Source: Burkholderiales bacterium (GTDB lineage: Bacteria > Pseudomonadota > Gammaproteobacteria > Burkholderiales > Burkholderiaceae_C). From it: a stretch of 63,304 bases of DNA. Within the stretch, counting starts at the first letter, position 1; each line of letters begins with the position of its first letter. The notes under the pieces were generated by a model. It was not told the origin of the DNA. It did no database searches and saw only the letters and a list, made by a program, of their open reading frames with translations. This document shows, piece after piece, positions 52,082-61,590 of the stretch. A program made the position numbers and the translations under genes. The stretch lies in assembly GCA_947446855.1 (NCBI GenBank), contig CANFIH010000004.1, positions 1 through 63,304 on the forward strand, in the 5' to 3' direction.

Positions 52082-53051
52082 AGGCCGCGCCTGCAGCGGG
52101 TGCAGCAGCAGGCCGTTGTTTGTAGAGTGTGATGTCGGTGTGCATGCCGATCAGCCTGTGCACCTGGCCGTCGGGTGTGCGATTGAAAACAGCCCCGCGG
52201 CAGAGAATCCATTTGTACGAACCGTCTTTGCACATGACCTGGATCTCGCAAGCGAAGCGACGGTCTTGCCCCGACAGGCAGCGCTGCACGCCCTTGATAA
52301 AACATGTCTGGTTGTCGGGGTGGACCAGCGCTCTCCATGCATCAACCGAGTTCCCCAACTCCTCCGCACTGTAGCCGTAGAGTTGGGTGAGTTGAGGCGA
52401 GTAGCTGACTGCGCCGGTGAGCATATTCCAGTCCCACTGGCAGTCGCCGACGGCGTCCATTGCGAAGGCGCAGCGTTCCGCTTCACCGCGTAGCTGGTCT
52501 TCAATGGCCTTGCGCACGGTAATGTCCGTGAGCACCATCTGGAATCCGTTGCCGTGCGACAAGCTTGTCAGATCGAGCTGCACACGGTTGCATACTGCAT
52601 GTGCATTCAGCAAGGTGAGCTCGCAGCGCTGGTGCTCACCACTTTGCTTTGCCATTTCCATTAGGGTATCAATTTCAGGGCGCTGGCGTTCGCAAAAGAA
52701 GGCAGAAAACGGCTGGCTGACCAGGGAGGCCCGCCTCGCACCGAGCATGTCTGAGCCCACCAAATTTGATGCGTTGATGATGCCTTTTGCATCGGTTGTG
52801 ACGCAGCCCACCGGAGCGAAGTCATACAGGTCATAGGCGCGATCGAGTGCAATTTTCAAGCGTGCAAAAGTGTCCTGCAAATACTCATTTTGAATTTCAA
52901 GTTCGATGCGGTTGAGCGCCAGATCTTCCATCAGGCTCTGAGTCTCTTGCGTGCTAAGAGATGCCGTGCTGCGAGAACCTGTGAGGACAAGCCGTTCACG
53001 TGCGAGCCGGCGCAACTCATCATTACTTAATGGATTGATTTTGTATTGCAT
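52080..53051 (-). CDS. PAS-domain sensor protein without output domain
   Basis: A 323-residue cytoplasmic protein with a coiled region near residues 25-70 (LMEDLALNRIELEIQNEYLQ), a first PAS domain (YDFAPVGCVTTDAKGIINAS, then RCELTLLNA) and a second PAS/PAC domain (AMDAVGDCQWDWNMLTGAVS, YSPQLTQLYGYSAEELGNSV, DGSYKWILCRGAVFNRTPDG, GMHTDITLYKQ). After the second PAC the protein ends in a short Ala/Pro tail, with no kinase, GGDEF or other output. It lies 27 bases after the Crp/Fnr-type gene and may pass signals by protein contact, or be a truncated kinase. Confidence 0.82.
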   Translation of the reverse strand: MQYKINPLSNDELRRLARERLVLTGSRSTASLSTQETQSLMEDLALNRIELEIQNEYLQDTFARLKIALDRAYDLYDFAPVGCVTTDAKGIINASNLVGSDMLGARRASLVSQPFSAFFCERQRPEIDTLMEMAKQSGEHQRCELTLLNAHAVCNRVQLDLTSLSHGNGFQMVLTDITVRKAIEDQLRGEAERCAFAMDAVGDCQWDWNMLTGAVSYSPQLTQLYGYSAEELGNSVDAWRALVHPDNQTCFIKGVQRCLSGQDRRFACEIQVMCKDGSYKWILCRGAVFNRTPDGQVHRLIGMHTDITLYKQRPAAAPAAGAA

Positions 53052-53078
53052 AGGGAAGGTGTCACGTAGCAGCGGATG

Positions 53079-53837
53079 TCAGCCTTCGAATGCTCTGAGC
53101 GCAGCCATGGAGTGAATGCATATTTCGCGGTTGGAGACCTCAATGATCTGCATCTGCTGCAGTGCGGACAGGGCCCGGCTCACTGTTTCCAAAGTCACAC
53201 TCAGGTAGCCCCCGATATCGCGCCTCGTCATGGCCAATGTGAAGCGTGTTGGTGAATAGCCCAGCGCCGCGTGGCGCTCCGACTGCTCAACCAAAAAACG
53301 TGCAACCCGCACCTCGGACTTGGCCGCACGGGTGATGGCGTAAGAGGCTTGCCGTTTGCCCACTTCCCGGCTGATGGCCCAGCAAATCATGCGCTCCACG
53401 CCGTCACCGGTTCGTCCGGGTGAGAAGTAGTCATCGGTCGGCAGCCGGATGACTTCGCAATCGGTGAGTGCGAAGGACTCGCACCAATAGTGGTGCTCAC
53501 AGACGCCCTCAGCACCCAGTAGATCGCCCTGCATCGAAAAGGAGATGACATGTTCGGAACCTTCGGCGTGGGTCATGACTGTTTTCAAATTGCCACTGCG
53601 CACCACATACAGGCCGCCGAACTCCTGCCCCATCGAGAATAGGGAGCGACCCGCCCGCAGGCGCCGGCGCCGGAAGACCGGAACATCCATGCCAGCGCTG
53701 CACTGGCCGTCGTAGCGAAGCAAACCAACGACTTCGCTTAAATTGGACCAATCGCTTTCCACCGGAACATGGACTGGAGGCACACGGAATGGCACGTAGG
53801 CAGCACGAGCAGGTCCATGCGAATTGAGAGTTGTCAT
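53079..53837 (-). CDS. Crp/Fnr-family transcriptional regulator
   Basis: A 252-residue regulator with a cyclic-nucleotide-binding-like domain (LRAGRSLFSMGQEFGGLYVV, RSGNLKTVMTHAEGSEHVIS, GDLLGAEGVCEHHYWCESFA) and a C-terminal winged helix (TRRDIGGYLSVTLETVSRAL), whose E-T-V-S-R matches the FNR recognition helix for TTGAT-type sites. The four-cysteine iron-sulfur ligand set of FNR is not present, so oxygen sensing through a cluster is unlikely. ATG 53837 is preceded by AGGA at good spacing. It lies within a signalling cluster; targets unknown. Confidence 0.88.
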   Translation of the reverse strand: MTTLNSHGPARAAYVPFRVPPVHVPVESDWSNLSEVVGLLRYDGQCSAGMDVPVFRRRRLRAGRSLFSMGQEFGGLYVVRSGNLKTVMTHAEGSEHVISFSMQGDLLGAEGVCEHHYWCESFALTDCEVIRLPTDDYFSPGRTGDGVERMICWAISREVGKRQASYAITRAAKSEVRVARFLVEQSERHAALGYSPTRFTLAMTRRDIGGYLSVTLETVSRALSALQQMQIIEVSNREICIHSMAALRAFEG

Positions 53838-53992
53838 TGTTCTTGTTCCTCGTACTGTGTACCCGGCGGGTATCCATGCCAGCACGTTGACTACTGTAGA
53901 AGCCAGAAAGTCATCTGTATGTAGGGAGTTTTTGACAATTACTAGCAAAAATATCGAAAAAATGCGGCAAATGATGAAAGTGGTGGGCTGTA

Positions 53993-54637
53993 TCAATGCG
54001 CGTCCAGCAACTTGTGCCGAATCGCCAGTCGCACAAGGGACGGCACATCATGAACTTCCAGCTTGTGCATCAGTCGGCTACGGTAAGTTGCCACGGTCTT
54101 GGGCGAGAGATGCAGAAGCGCGCCGATTCGCACACTCGATTGGCCTTTGACCACCATGGTGATGATCTGGCGTTCGCGCGGTGACAAGTTTTCCATGGGG
54201 TTGATCTGATCGTTTTGTGCGCTGGATTGTTCGGCCAGTTCGGCCAGTTCGGCCACACCGGTTCCCATGTAGCGCCTTCCCCTGACGGCAGCGTCAATGG
54301 CATAGGTCAGTTCGCTGCCCGCAGACCCCTTGAGCACATAGCCCTGGGCCCCCATTCGCAGGGATTCGGCAACCATGCGTGGCTGTGCCAGCATGGTGAG
54401 TACGACGCAGCGGATATCCATCTTGCGCTGGCGCATGTCTGCGAGTAACTCAAGGCCCGAGCGGCCTTCCAGGTGTAAGTCAAGCAAAAGGACTGTGGGC
54501 TTGAGTCTTTGAATGTCGGCCAGTGCAGTGGTCAGGTCTGCGGACTCTCCGACAACGGTATGCCCTCCTGCTGTCAGCAGGGCGCGCAGTCCCTCACGCA
54601 TGATCCGGTGGTCGTCGACGATGTACAAGGTGGTCAT
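53993..54637 (-). CDS. NarL/LuxR-type response regulator
   Basis: A 214-residue response regulator. The receiver domain has LYIVDDHRIMREGLRALL, the phosphorylated Asp in TVLLLDLHLEGRSGLELL, VVLTMLAQ and the Lys of GYVLKGSAG. The C-terminal LuxR helix-turn-helix is LSPRERQIITMVVKGQSSVR and HLSPKTVATYRSRLMHKL. ATG 54637 overlaps the end of the kinase gene by 4 bases, so it is the cognate partner of that kinase. Confidence 0.93.
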   Translation of the reverse strand: MTTLYIVDDHRIMREGLRALLTAGGHTVVGESADLTTALADIQRLKPTVLLLDLHLEGRSGLELLADMRQRKMDIRCVVLTMLAQPRMVAESLRMGAQGYVLKGSAGSELTYAIDAAVRGRRYMGTGVAELAELAEQSSAQNDQINPMENLSPRERQIITMVVKGQSSVRIGALLHLSPKTVATYRSRLMHKLEVHDVPSLVRLAIRHKLLDAH

Positions 54638-56094
54638 TGCTGTGCAGCCACCCAGTGGACGCGTATGCGGGTGCCGCGCTCCGGTGCAGGTCCGATCTCC
54701 ACGCTGGCGTCTATGGACTTTGCACGCTCCATGATGCCTGTCATGCCCAGGTGACCTTCCTTGGAATGGCTGTCTCTGGCGATCCCGCGGCCGTTGTCGA
54801 TGACCGTGAGTTCGAGTTCCGTGGCGCTGCCGCTGAGTGTCATGGTGACCAGCGTTGCGTTGGAGTGCCGAATCGCATTTTCGAGCGCCTCGCGGGCAAT
54901 CATGAAGACGGCGTATTCGCACCCGGACTCCCAGCGCAATGTGGCAACCTCCGGTGCCACCTCAAAGACCAGCTGTATGGGGCTGCCGCTCAAGGCACGC
55001 GAGCGCATTTCGTTATCCAGCGCGGCTGCCAGGCCATGCTCGTCAAACATGGGGGGGTGCAAGTCCACCAGCACTACCCGCATTTGCAATATGGCCTGAT
55101 CAATCAGTGCCTGCATTTGCAAATTCAGCTGCTGCAACTGCATCGACTTTTTCCCGGACCTGAGGGTGCTGATGGTCTCGAAAATCAGGCGCATGGCTGC
55201 AATGGTCTGGCCTAATTGGTCATGCAGGAGTCTGGCGATGCGTTTGACCAGGTCTTTCTCCTGCGACATCAAACGGTGCGTCAGGTGGGAGAGCTGGGTG
55301 CGCGCAGCCTGTCGCTCTGCGTCGGCGCTCAGCAGCTCGGTCATGTCGCGTAAAGTGCTGATCAATACCAGGTCGGCACCGATCTTTACTAGTGCGATAG
55401 CCCCCTCCATTTCAAGCTCGCGTCCATCCGCGTGCAGGCCCTTGACGATGCGCAGCCCCATCATGCGGGGTGTCCCATCACTTTTTGCAAACACTGCGAG
55501 GTGTCGCGCATGTGCGGCACGGTAACGCTCGGGCAATAAGAGATGCACGCTGCGACCCAGCATGTGCTCGGCCCGGTGTCCGAATACGCGTTCAGCGCCC
55601 GGGTTAAACGTCTGAATGCAGCCAGCGACGTCGGTGCTGATGATGGCTTCGTTGGATGCATCCACGATGGCGTTCATTCGTTCGTGTTCCTGGCGCAGGC
55701 GCTTGACATCATCATGGTGCTGTGTCACGTCACGCACCAGCACGATGCGCGCTTGCTGATCGTTCAGGTCTACGTCTTCGGTATCAACCTCGACATAGAT
55801 GGTGTGCCCATCGACGTCGCGATGTCGCCAGACACGTTGGGGCAAGCACGCGGATGCGGTCAGTTTCATGCGTTCCCGCATCTCAGGCCAGTCTTCCGGG
55901 TGGTGGATGTCAGACAGATGCAGTTCCACCAGCTGCGCTACGGAATGACCATAACAAGCCGCAGCAGCGTGGTTGGCATACAGCACGCGCCCGGAGTCCC
56001 GCGCATACACCAGCATGGGCAAAGGGTTGCTCTCAAACAGCAGCTTGTAGGTTAGCTGCGTGTTTGAATCAATGAGGTCGGTCTTTGGTTTCAT
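54634..56094 (-). CDS. PAS-PAS histidine kinase, HisKA_3 type
   Basis: A 486-residue soluble sensor kinase with two PAS domains (LVYARDSGRVLYANHAAAAC; EAIISTDVAGCIQTFNPGAE), a NarX-type dimerisation/phosphorylation helix whose phosphoacceptor His is in RIARLLHDQLGQTIAAMRLI, and an ATP-binding domain (REALENAIRHSN, VIDNGRGIARD, GHLGMTGIMERAKSID). There is no transmembrane segment, so the signal is internal. It phosphorylates the overlapping LuxR-type regulator. The gene follows the CheB/CheR fusion by 13 bases. Confidence 0.92.
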   Translation of the reverse strand: MKPKTDLIDSNTQLTYKLLFESNPLPMLVYARDSGRVLYANHAAAACYGHSVAQLVELHLSDIHHPEDWPEMRERMKLTASACLPQRVWRHRDVDGHTIYVEVDTEDVDLNDQQARIVLVRDVTQHHDDVKRLRQEHERMNAIVDASNEAIISTDVAGCIQTFNPGAERVFGHRAEHMLGRSVHLLLPERYRAAHARHLAVFAKSDGTPRMMGLRIVKGLHADGRELEMEGAIALVKIGADLVLISTLRDMTELLSADAERQAARTQLSHLTHRLMSQEKDLVKRIARLLHDQLGQTIAAMRLIFETISTLRSGKKSMQLQQLNLQMQALIDQAILQMRVVLVDLHPPMFDEHGLAAALDNEMRSRALSGSPIQLVFEVAPEVATLRWESGCEYAVFMIAREALENAIRHSNATLVTMTLSGSATELELTVIDNGRGIARDSHSKEGHLGMTGIMERAKSIDASVEIGPAPERGTRIRVHWVAAQQ

Positions 56095-56107
56095 TTGGGT
56101 TTCGTAC

Positions 56108-58786
56108 TCATTCGGTATCAGCAGGGGACACTGGACGCTCCAGCAGCGCGCGCACCTCGGACAACAGGCTCAGAGGTGCGCCGCCGGGGCGCAGCAGGAG
56201 CTCCAAGGCATCTTCTAATCGGGCTTGTAACAGGCGTTCCACCGTGGCATCCAGCAAGGTGATGACTACGCCGTCGATACGGTTGTCCCGCGTGCGGTAA
56301 GGCATGGTGCGCACGGTGTAGCAGCGCTTGCCCTGCGCGTGAATCCGCACCTCCTTGCACATGAGTGTGCGTAGCACCTCGCGCGCAGTTGCCTCCAGGG
56401 CGGGTGAATCCAGGGAGGTGATCAGGTCGGTAATAGGGCGGCCAATATCGCTGGGAATCAGTTTGAAAATTTCTGTGGCCGGGGGGGTGTAGCGGCGAAC
56501 GCACATGCTTTCATCCAGTAGCAGGACGGCAACTGCGGTGCTGTTGAGCAGGTTGATTTCTTCCTCGCTGGCGGTGGACATTTCCTGTACTTTGGCTGCC
56601 AGTTCGCGATTGAGTGACTGCAGTTCTTCATTAACGGACTGCATTTCTTCCTTGGAGGTGGTCAGCTCTTCATTGCTGCTCTGCAATTCTTCATTGGTGC
56701 TTTGCAGTTCCTCGTTGGTGGAATTGAGTTCTTCCTGCGAGGTCTGCATCTCCTCGCGCGAAACCTGTAGTTCGTCACGAAGTTGTTGCATTTCCAGTGC
56801 CATGCTGGCGGTGCGTGCATCGATGACGACCTCCGCCGCACTCCCGCGGGTCTCGGTTGGTGCGGACTGTGCAGGCACATCACTGAAGACGATCAGCACC
56901 ATGCCACTCAGGGATCGTGGCTGGTAAAGCGGCTGCACGGTGACATCGACCGCTTGGATGCCAGCACCGGTATCCACCATGACGGAGCCAAGAACCAGGG
57001 TCACCTGCTCGCGCACGGCCTTGAAAAACGCTTCACTCAAGGTTGGGCGCAGGCTTTCCCGGGCCATGGTAAACAGGCTCATGCTGGCCTTGCCCGCAGC
57101 GGGCTCCAGAAAGCGCCCGGCTTTGCCACAGATGTAGACAATGTCGCCCCGTTCGGTAGTCAGTACAGCGGCGGGTGCGAAGCGTTGGAGTAGCAACTCG
57201 TTGGTTATCAACTGCAAGTCAGGAATGCGCTGCACGGGCGCGCTGTCTTTGTAGGCCACGGCTGCGCGGCCTCTGTATGCACGGCTGAATACCGGTGGAT
57301 ATTCGAGCGGGTCGGTGCTCGCCGCGATGTCACGGCGCAGGTAAATGCGCGTCTTGGCCGATAGCTCTGAAAACAGCGTGATGGCATCGCCGACGGACTC
57401 TGCACTGCCCAGTACCAAGAGGCCATGCGGTTTGAGGCAGTAGTGGAAAAGCGGCAGTAGCTTTCGCTGCAGTTCGGACTCCAGGTAAATCAGCAGATTG
57501 CGGCAAGTCAGCAAATCGAGATTGGTGAATGGCGGGTCCATTACCAGGTTCTGCTGGGCAAAAACCACCATGTCGCGAATTGTGGGGGCGACCTTGTACC
57601 CCTTGGGGCAGCGCACAAAAAAGCGGTTCAGGCGGTCTTCCGACAGGTCGTTGCAGATGTCCTGCGAGTAGGTTCCGGCGCGGGCCGTTTCAATGGCATT
57701 GCTGTCCAGGTCGGTGGCAAATATTTGTAGTCCGTAGTGCACGCCGGGATTGAGTTGGCTTACGGTTTCCTGGAAAACCATAGCCAGTGTGTAGGCCTCT
57801 TCGCCGGTGGAGCAGGCGGGCGTCCAGGCGCGCAAGGTAGCGCCTGCCGGATGGGCCGCAAGCAGCGCTGGGATGCCTTCTGTTTTCAGTTGCTCCCAGA
57901 CCCCTGCGTCGCGAAAGAAGCGCGTCACCCCGATCAGCAAATCCTTGAAGAGGAGTTCCGACTCGTATTGGTTATTGCGCAGGTAGCGCTGGTAGTCGGC
58001 AAGGCTTTGCAGCTGGTGCAGGGCCATGCGACGTTCGATCCTCCGGGACAAGGTACTTTTTTTATAAAGGGAAAAGTCCTGTCCGGTCTGCGCACGCAAC
58101 AGTGCAATAACGAAGTCCAAATTGGCCAATTCGCCGTTGGGTTGGGTGGCTTCCGGGGACTTCTCGTTATTTGCCTTGCAGTTGCAATAGGCAACCACCC
58201 TGGCCGCCAGCACGCTGGCAGGAGCGATTACATCAGCCAGGCCCGTGGCAATTGCGCTGCGTGGCATGCTGTCAAATTGAGCGGTCTGCGGGTCTTGCAC
58301 AAAGATAGAGCCCGCTACTTCCTTGATGGCGCGCAGGCCCATGGTTCCGTCCGAGCCCATGCCCGAGAGAATCACGCCCACGCTGCGGTCCTGCAGGTCT
58401 GCTGCGAGTGAGCGCATAAAGGAGTCAATGGGGAGGTGGTTCACCCCCTCGCCAGTGCAGGCCTGGGGCAGCAACATGCCATCGACCATGAAGAGGTCCT
58501 GGTCCGGCGGGGCCACATAGACCTGGTCAGGTGCGACGGGTATTTTGCCGTCTACCTGCAGCACGGGCATGGCGGTGACGCGCTGCAGTATCTCCACCAG
58601 TTTGCCGGGATGACGCGGTTCTCTGTGCTGAACCACGACAAATGCCATGCCGCAGCGCGATGTCAGACCCTGAAAAAATTGTTGCAAGGCTTCCACGCCG
58701 CCTGCTGAGGCACCCACGCCGACTACATGAAAGCCGGGTTGTACGGAGTTGATTTGGGGGGTGGATGGCGAATCGACTGGTTGCAT
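56108..58786 (-). CDS. CheB/CheR fusion with coiled coil and PAS domain
   Basis: An 892-residue fusion of a CheB methylesterase domain and a CheR methyltransferase domain. CheB residues: VVGVGASAGGVEALQQFF (catalytic Ser), VVQHREPRHPG (His) and LSGMGSDGTMGLRAIKEV (Asp). CheR features: VTRFFRDAGVWEQLKTEGI, WTPACSTGEEAYTLAMVFQ (SAM site) and MDPPFTNLDLLTCRNLLIYL. A coiled coil of repeated E-E-L-N-S-T-N-E-E-L-Q-S follows near residues 640-720, then a final PAS domain. The CheB receiver domain is absent, so it is not regulated by CheA phosphorylation in the usual way. In this cluster it probably feeds the kinase below rather than flagellar chemotaxis. Confidence 0.94.
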   Translation of the reverse strand: MQPVDSPSTPQINSVQPGFHVVGVGASAGGVEALQQFFQGLTSRCGMAFVVVQHREPRHPGKLVEILQRVTAMPVLQVDGKIPVAPDQVYVAPPDQDLFMVDGMLLPQACTGEGVNHLPIDSFMRSLAADLQDRSVGVILSGMGSDGTMGLRAIKEVAGSIFVQDPQTAQFDSMPRSAIATGLADVIAPASVLAARVVAYCNCKANNEKSPEATQPNGELANLDFVIALLRAQTGQDFSLYKKSTLSRRIERRMALHQLQSLADYQRYLRNNQYESELLFKDLLIGVTRFFRDAGVWEQLKTEGIPALLAAHPAGATLRAWTPACSTGEEAYTLAMVFQETVSQLNPGVHYGLQIFATDLDSNAIETARAGTYSQDICNDLSEDRLNRFFVRCPKGYKVAPTIRDMVVFAQQNLVMDPPFTNLDLLTCRNLLIYLESELQRKLLPLFHYCLKPHGLLVLGSAESVGDAITLFSELSAKTRIYLRRDIAASTDPLEYPPVFSRAYRGRAAVAYKDSAPVQRIPDLQLITNELLLQRFAPAAVLTTERGDIVYICGKAGRFLEPAAGKASMSLFTMARESLRPTLSEAFFKAVREQVTLVLGSVMVDTGAGIQAVDVTVQPLYQPRSLSGMVLIVFSDVPAQSAPTETRGSAAEVVIDARTASMALEMQQLRDELQVSREEMQTSQEELNSTNEELQSTNEELQSSNEELTTSKEEMQSVNEELQSLNRELAAKVQEMSTASEEEINLLNSTAVAVLLLDESMCVRRYTPPATEIFKLIPSDIGRPITDLITSLDSPALEATAREVLRTLMCKEVRIHAQGKRCYTVRTMPYRTRDNRIDGVVITLLDATVERLLQARLEDALELLLRPGGAPLSLLSEVRALLERPVSPADTE

Positions 58787-59044
58787 GGTTTGAACATCGG
58801 CTTGTACAAACTCATGAACCCTACCACCCAGGAATGACCATGAGTGGGGGCGATTGTTCAGCCTTGGTCAATTTGTTGGTGATCTGCTCCTATGTATTTT
58901 CGACACGGCGCTGCAGCTGATAAGCCCGCGTTAGTCGGCGACGTTTTGCGTCGACGCTGGAGCGGAATTTGAGAATTCGCAATCCCGTGGAGCGTGTCGG
59001 TTTGTAGAGTGCCGCCATGTTTTGGAAGAAAAGTTGTCGGGTCT

Positions 59045-60052
59045 ATGAGTAAGCCTATTTCAAGTGCAAGTGTTCAACGTGGCATGCCGGAAGGGGCGCG
59101 GGCGTTTGACATCTGCGCCGGTGATGCGGACGCTTTGTGCGCTGTTCTGCAGTGGCGTTTGCATGAGCCCAAGGTGGCGCAGATGGTGTCCGGCCCCCTG
59201 TGCGTAACCGATTCGCTTGGCAACTTTCCGGTGTTTCCCGGTGATGAATTGCTGGTGTGCAATGTGCCCATCCAGGTCTCACGCACGCCGGTGACGCAAA
59301 CGCCCGCGCGCCATGCCACGGTGCAATACCTGGATTGCCGCGGTCCGGCGTCTCTTCTTTGGCATTTGCAGGCGAAGGGGACGATTCCAACTTCGGCGAA
59401 GGTCTGTAGCAGCCTGCTGGTGAACCATCTGCTGCAGGGAAAGTTTCGCGGCTGGGCACTGGTGGGTGCATACGGGAGCGCGGTGCAGTTCGACTCTGAG
59501 GCACAGGCTTTGGCTCCAGGTTGCAGCGCGGGTGAGCGCAAACGCTTGCAGCAACTGGGCGAGGCCATTAGCTATAACGCCGGCGTGCTCCACCCGCGCT
59601 ATGTCTACATGGAGCCGGCCCATCTGTATGCCCAACTTGCACGCTATGACGATCCGCTGGATTTTTTGCAGGCAGAGCCGGTGGCAGCGGAATTGGATGG
59701 TGTCTTTCAGAGCGACTTGCAAAAAGCCCTGGCGTGGAAGCCGTATTGGAAGGATGCGCATGCCACTGTGTATGTGCTGCCGGATGAGGGCTGGGCCTAT
59801 CGGGTGGCCAGACAACTCAAGTCCCGGTTGGCCGTGCTGAACCCGGGGCGTGCGATCGCGGTGCTCAGCCCTGCAGGTTCGGGAAGTGTCCGGGTTGCAG
59901 TGCAGTCCGGGCTGGATGTCCGCGCAACGGTTGCGCCTAAAAAGTGGCTGATAGAAAAGTTGCCGTTGAATGAGGTGGACAACTTTGTGGGCGCGTTTTC
60001 CGCCAGCGGCTGGGGTGGCCTGCGTTCGCCGGTGTTCAGGGCTTGGAGTTGA
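59045..60052 (+). CDS. Uncharacterised protein, weakly DHH/DHHA1-like
   Basis: A 335-residue soluble protein. The order of an N-terminal Asp-rich segment (DICAGDADALCAVLQW), GAYGSAVQFDSEAQALAPGC, QQLGEAISYNAGVLHP and a terminal FVGAFSASGWGGLRS recalls DHH/DHHA1-family proteins, whose DHHA1 end has a G-G-G-H-x-x-A region, but the catalytic DHH triplet is not visible. ATG 59045 is used; GTG 58994 in frame is possible. The 258 bases before it contain only the divergent promoter region. It lies 40 bases before lemA. Confidence 0.6.
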   Translation: MSKPISSASVQRGMPEGARAFDICAGDADALCAVLQWRLHEPKVAQMVSGPLCVTDSLGNFPVFPGDELLVCNVPIQVSRTPVTQTPARHATVQYLDCRGPASLLWHLQAKGTIPTSAKVCSSLLVNHLLQGKFRGWALVGAYGSAVQFDSEAQALAPGCSAGERKRLQQLGEAISYNAGVLHPRYVYMEPAHLYAQLARYDDPLDFLQAEPVAAELDGVFQSDLQKALAWKPYWKDAHATVYVLPDEGWAYRVARQLKSRLAVLNPGRAIAVLSPAGSGSVRVAVQSGLDVRATVAPKKWLIEKLPLNEVDNFVGAFSASGWGGLRSPVFRAWS

Positions 60053-60092
60053 CGGTGTATGGTGTGAGCAGGCAATTAAAAGGAGCATAGCG

Positions 60093-60725
60093 ATGCGTAC
60101 ATTTTTTATCGGTCTCTTGGTGTGGGTGGCGGTGGGCCTGTCGGGCTGCGGATACAACACCTTTCAACGCGACGACGAACAGATCAAAGCCAGCTGGTCC
60201 GAGGTGATCAACCAGTACCAGCGCCGCGCGGATTTGGTGCCCAATCTGGTCAGCATCGTCAAGGGCGAAGCCCAATTCGAGCAAGGCACGCTGACCCAGG
60301 TGATTGAGGCCCGTTCCCGTGCAACCGCGATTCAGGCCACGCCGGAACTGGTCAATGATCCGGAAGCCTTCCAGAAATTCCAGGCAGCGCAAGGACAGTT
60401 GAGCGGAGCGCTGTCCCGCTTGCTGGTGGTGTCCGAGAACTATCCCAGCCTCAAGGCCAATCAGGCCTTCCGGGATTTGCAGGCGCAACTCGAAGGCACC
60501 GAGAACCGCATCACAGTTGCACGTAACCGCTACATCAAGGCGGTTCAGGAGTACAACGTGGCGGTGCGCAGCTTTCCGTCCAACCTCACTGCGATGGTGT
60601 TTGCCTACAAGCCCAAGGCCAACTTCACGGTGGACAACGAGAAGGAAATTTCAAAGCCGCCCATCGTGAACTTTGATGCGGCACCTGCCGCAGCGCGGGG
60701 TGCTGCTTCCGGCGCGGCCAAGTGA
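60093..60725 (+). CDS. lemA: LemA-family lipoprotein
   Basis: A 210-residue LemA protein with a lipoprotein signal (VWVAVGLSGC, lipidated Cys at residue 19), then the LemA domain: QIKASWSEVINQYQRRADLV, PNLVSIVKGEAQFEQGTLTQ and ENRITVARNRYIKAVQEYN. It is anchored in the envelope; exact role in bacteria is unsettled. AAAGGAG sits 8 bases before ATG 60093. The next gene overlaps its stop (GTGA), giving the widespread lemA-TPM operon. Confidence 0.94.
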   Translation: MRTFFIGLLVWVAVGLSGCGYNTFQRDDEQIKASWSEVINQYQRRADLVPNLVSIVKGEAQFEQGTLTQVIEARSRATAIQATPELVNDPEAFQKFQAAQGQLSGALSRLLVVSENYPSLKANQAFRDLQAQLEGTENRITVARNRYIKAVQEYNVAVRSFPSNLTAMVFAYKPKANFTVDNEKEISKPPIVNFDAAPAAARGAASGAAK

Positions 60726-61588
60726 GGACGGGAACTGCCGGGCGGCATGCCCGGCTGGTGTTGGGGTGGCTGGCCCTGGTGCTGTTTGCCGTGGTGGTGC
60801 GCGCGCAGCTGGCGGTGCCGGCTTTGACCGGCCATGTCATGGACCAGACAGCAACACTCAGCGCCAGTCAGCAAGCAGCCCTGGAGCAGACGCTGACTGC
60901 GTTTGAGGCGCGCAAGGGGACGCAACTGGCCATTTTGATGCTGCCCAGCACGGCGCCGGAGGCGATTGAACCGTTCGCGCTGCGCGTGGCCGAGCAGTGG
61001 AAGCTGGGACGCAAGAAGGTGGACGACGGTGCCATTCTGGTGGTAGCCAAGGATGACCGCGCGCTGCGCATTGAAGTCGGCTATGGCTTGGAAGGGGTGC
61101 TGTCGGACATCACCAGCAAGCGCATCATCGAAGAGACGATAGTGCCGCGCTTCAAGCAGGGCGACTATGACGGCGGGCTGCGTGCCGGAGTCGAAAAGAT
61201 CATCCAGGTGGTGGATGGGGAACCCTTGCCAGCACCTTCCCGCCGTGACGTGGGTGGGTTTGATGGGCTGCGGGATTACGCTCCCGTTTTGTTCGTGGTG
61301 GCGCTGGCCGTGGGGGGCGTGCTGCGCAGCGTGCTCGGCCGCGTGCCGGGTGCGTTGATTGCTGGCGTAATCGTCAGCGCCGTGGCGTGGCTAATGGCTG
61401 GTGCACTGGTGGTCGCCGTGTTGGCGGGACTGGCTGCCATGGTGTTCACCCTGATCGGTGGCGGCACGGCGTTACGAGGGCTGGGTGGTTTTGGCGGTGG
61501 TTCACGAGGCGGCGGCTTGGGCGGCGGCGGCGGCTTCAGGGGCGGTGGTGGTGGTTTTGGCGGAGGCGGTGCCTCCGGCAGGTGGTAG
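60722..61588 (+). CDS. TPM-domain membrane protein with glycine-rich tail
   Basis: A 288-residue protein with an N-terminal signal (LGWLALVLFAVVVRA), a TPM domain on the outer side (GHVMDQTATLSASQQAALEQ, EVGYGLEGVLSDITSKRIIE), two hydrophobic helices (APVLFVVALAVGGVLRSVLG and ALIAGVIVSAVAWLMAGALV) and a long Gly/Phe/Arg-rich tail. TPM proteins act in membrane-protein quality control (photosystem repair in plants) and accompany LemA in bacteria. Start is GTG 60722, overlapping lemA. Confidence 0.92.
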   Translation: MRTGTAGRHARLVLGWLALVLFAVVVRAQLAVPALTGHVMDQTATLSASQQAALEQTLTAFEARKGTQLAILMLPSTAPEAIEPFALRVAEQWKLGRKKVDDGAILVVAKDDRALRIEVGYGLEGVLSDITSKRIIEETIVPRFKQGDYDGGLRAGVEKIIQVVDGEPLPAPSRRDVGGFDGLRDYAPVLFVVALAVGGVLRSVLGRVPGALIAGVIVSAVAWLMAGALVVAVLAGLAAMVFTLIGGGTALRGLGGFGGGSRGGGLGGGGGFRGGGGGFGGGGASGRW

Positions 61589-61590
61589 CC

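Noticed and set aside
53079-53837. FNR-type oxygen sensor
   Set aside because: The N-terminal cysteine cluster for the [4Fe-4S] centre is absent; only scattered cysteines remain.
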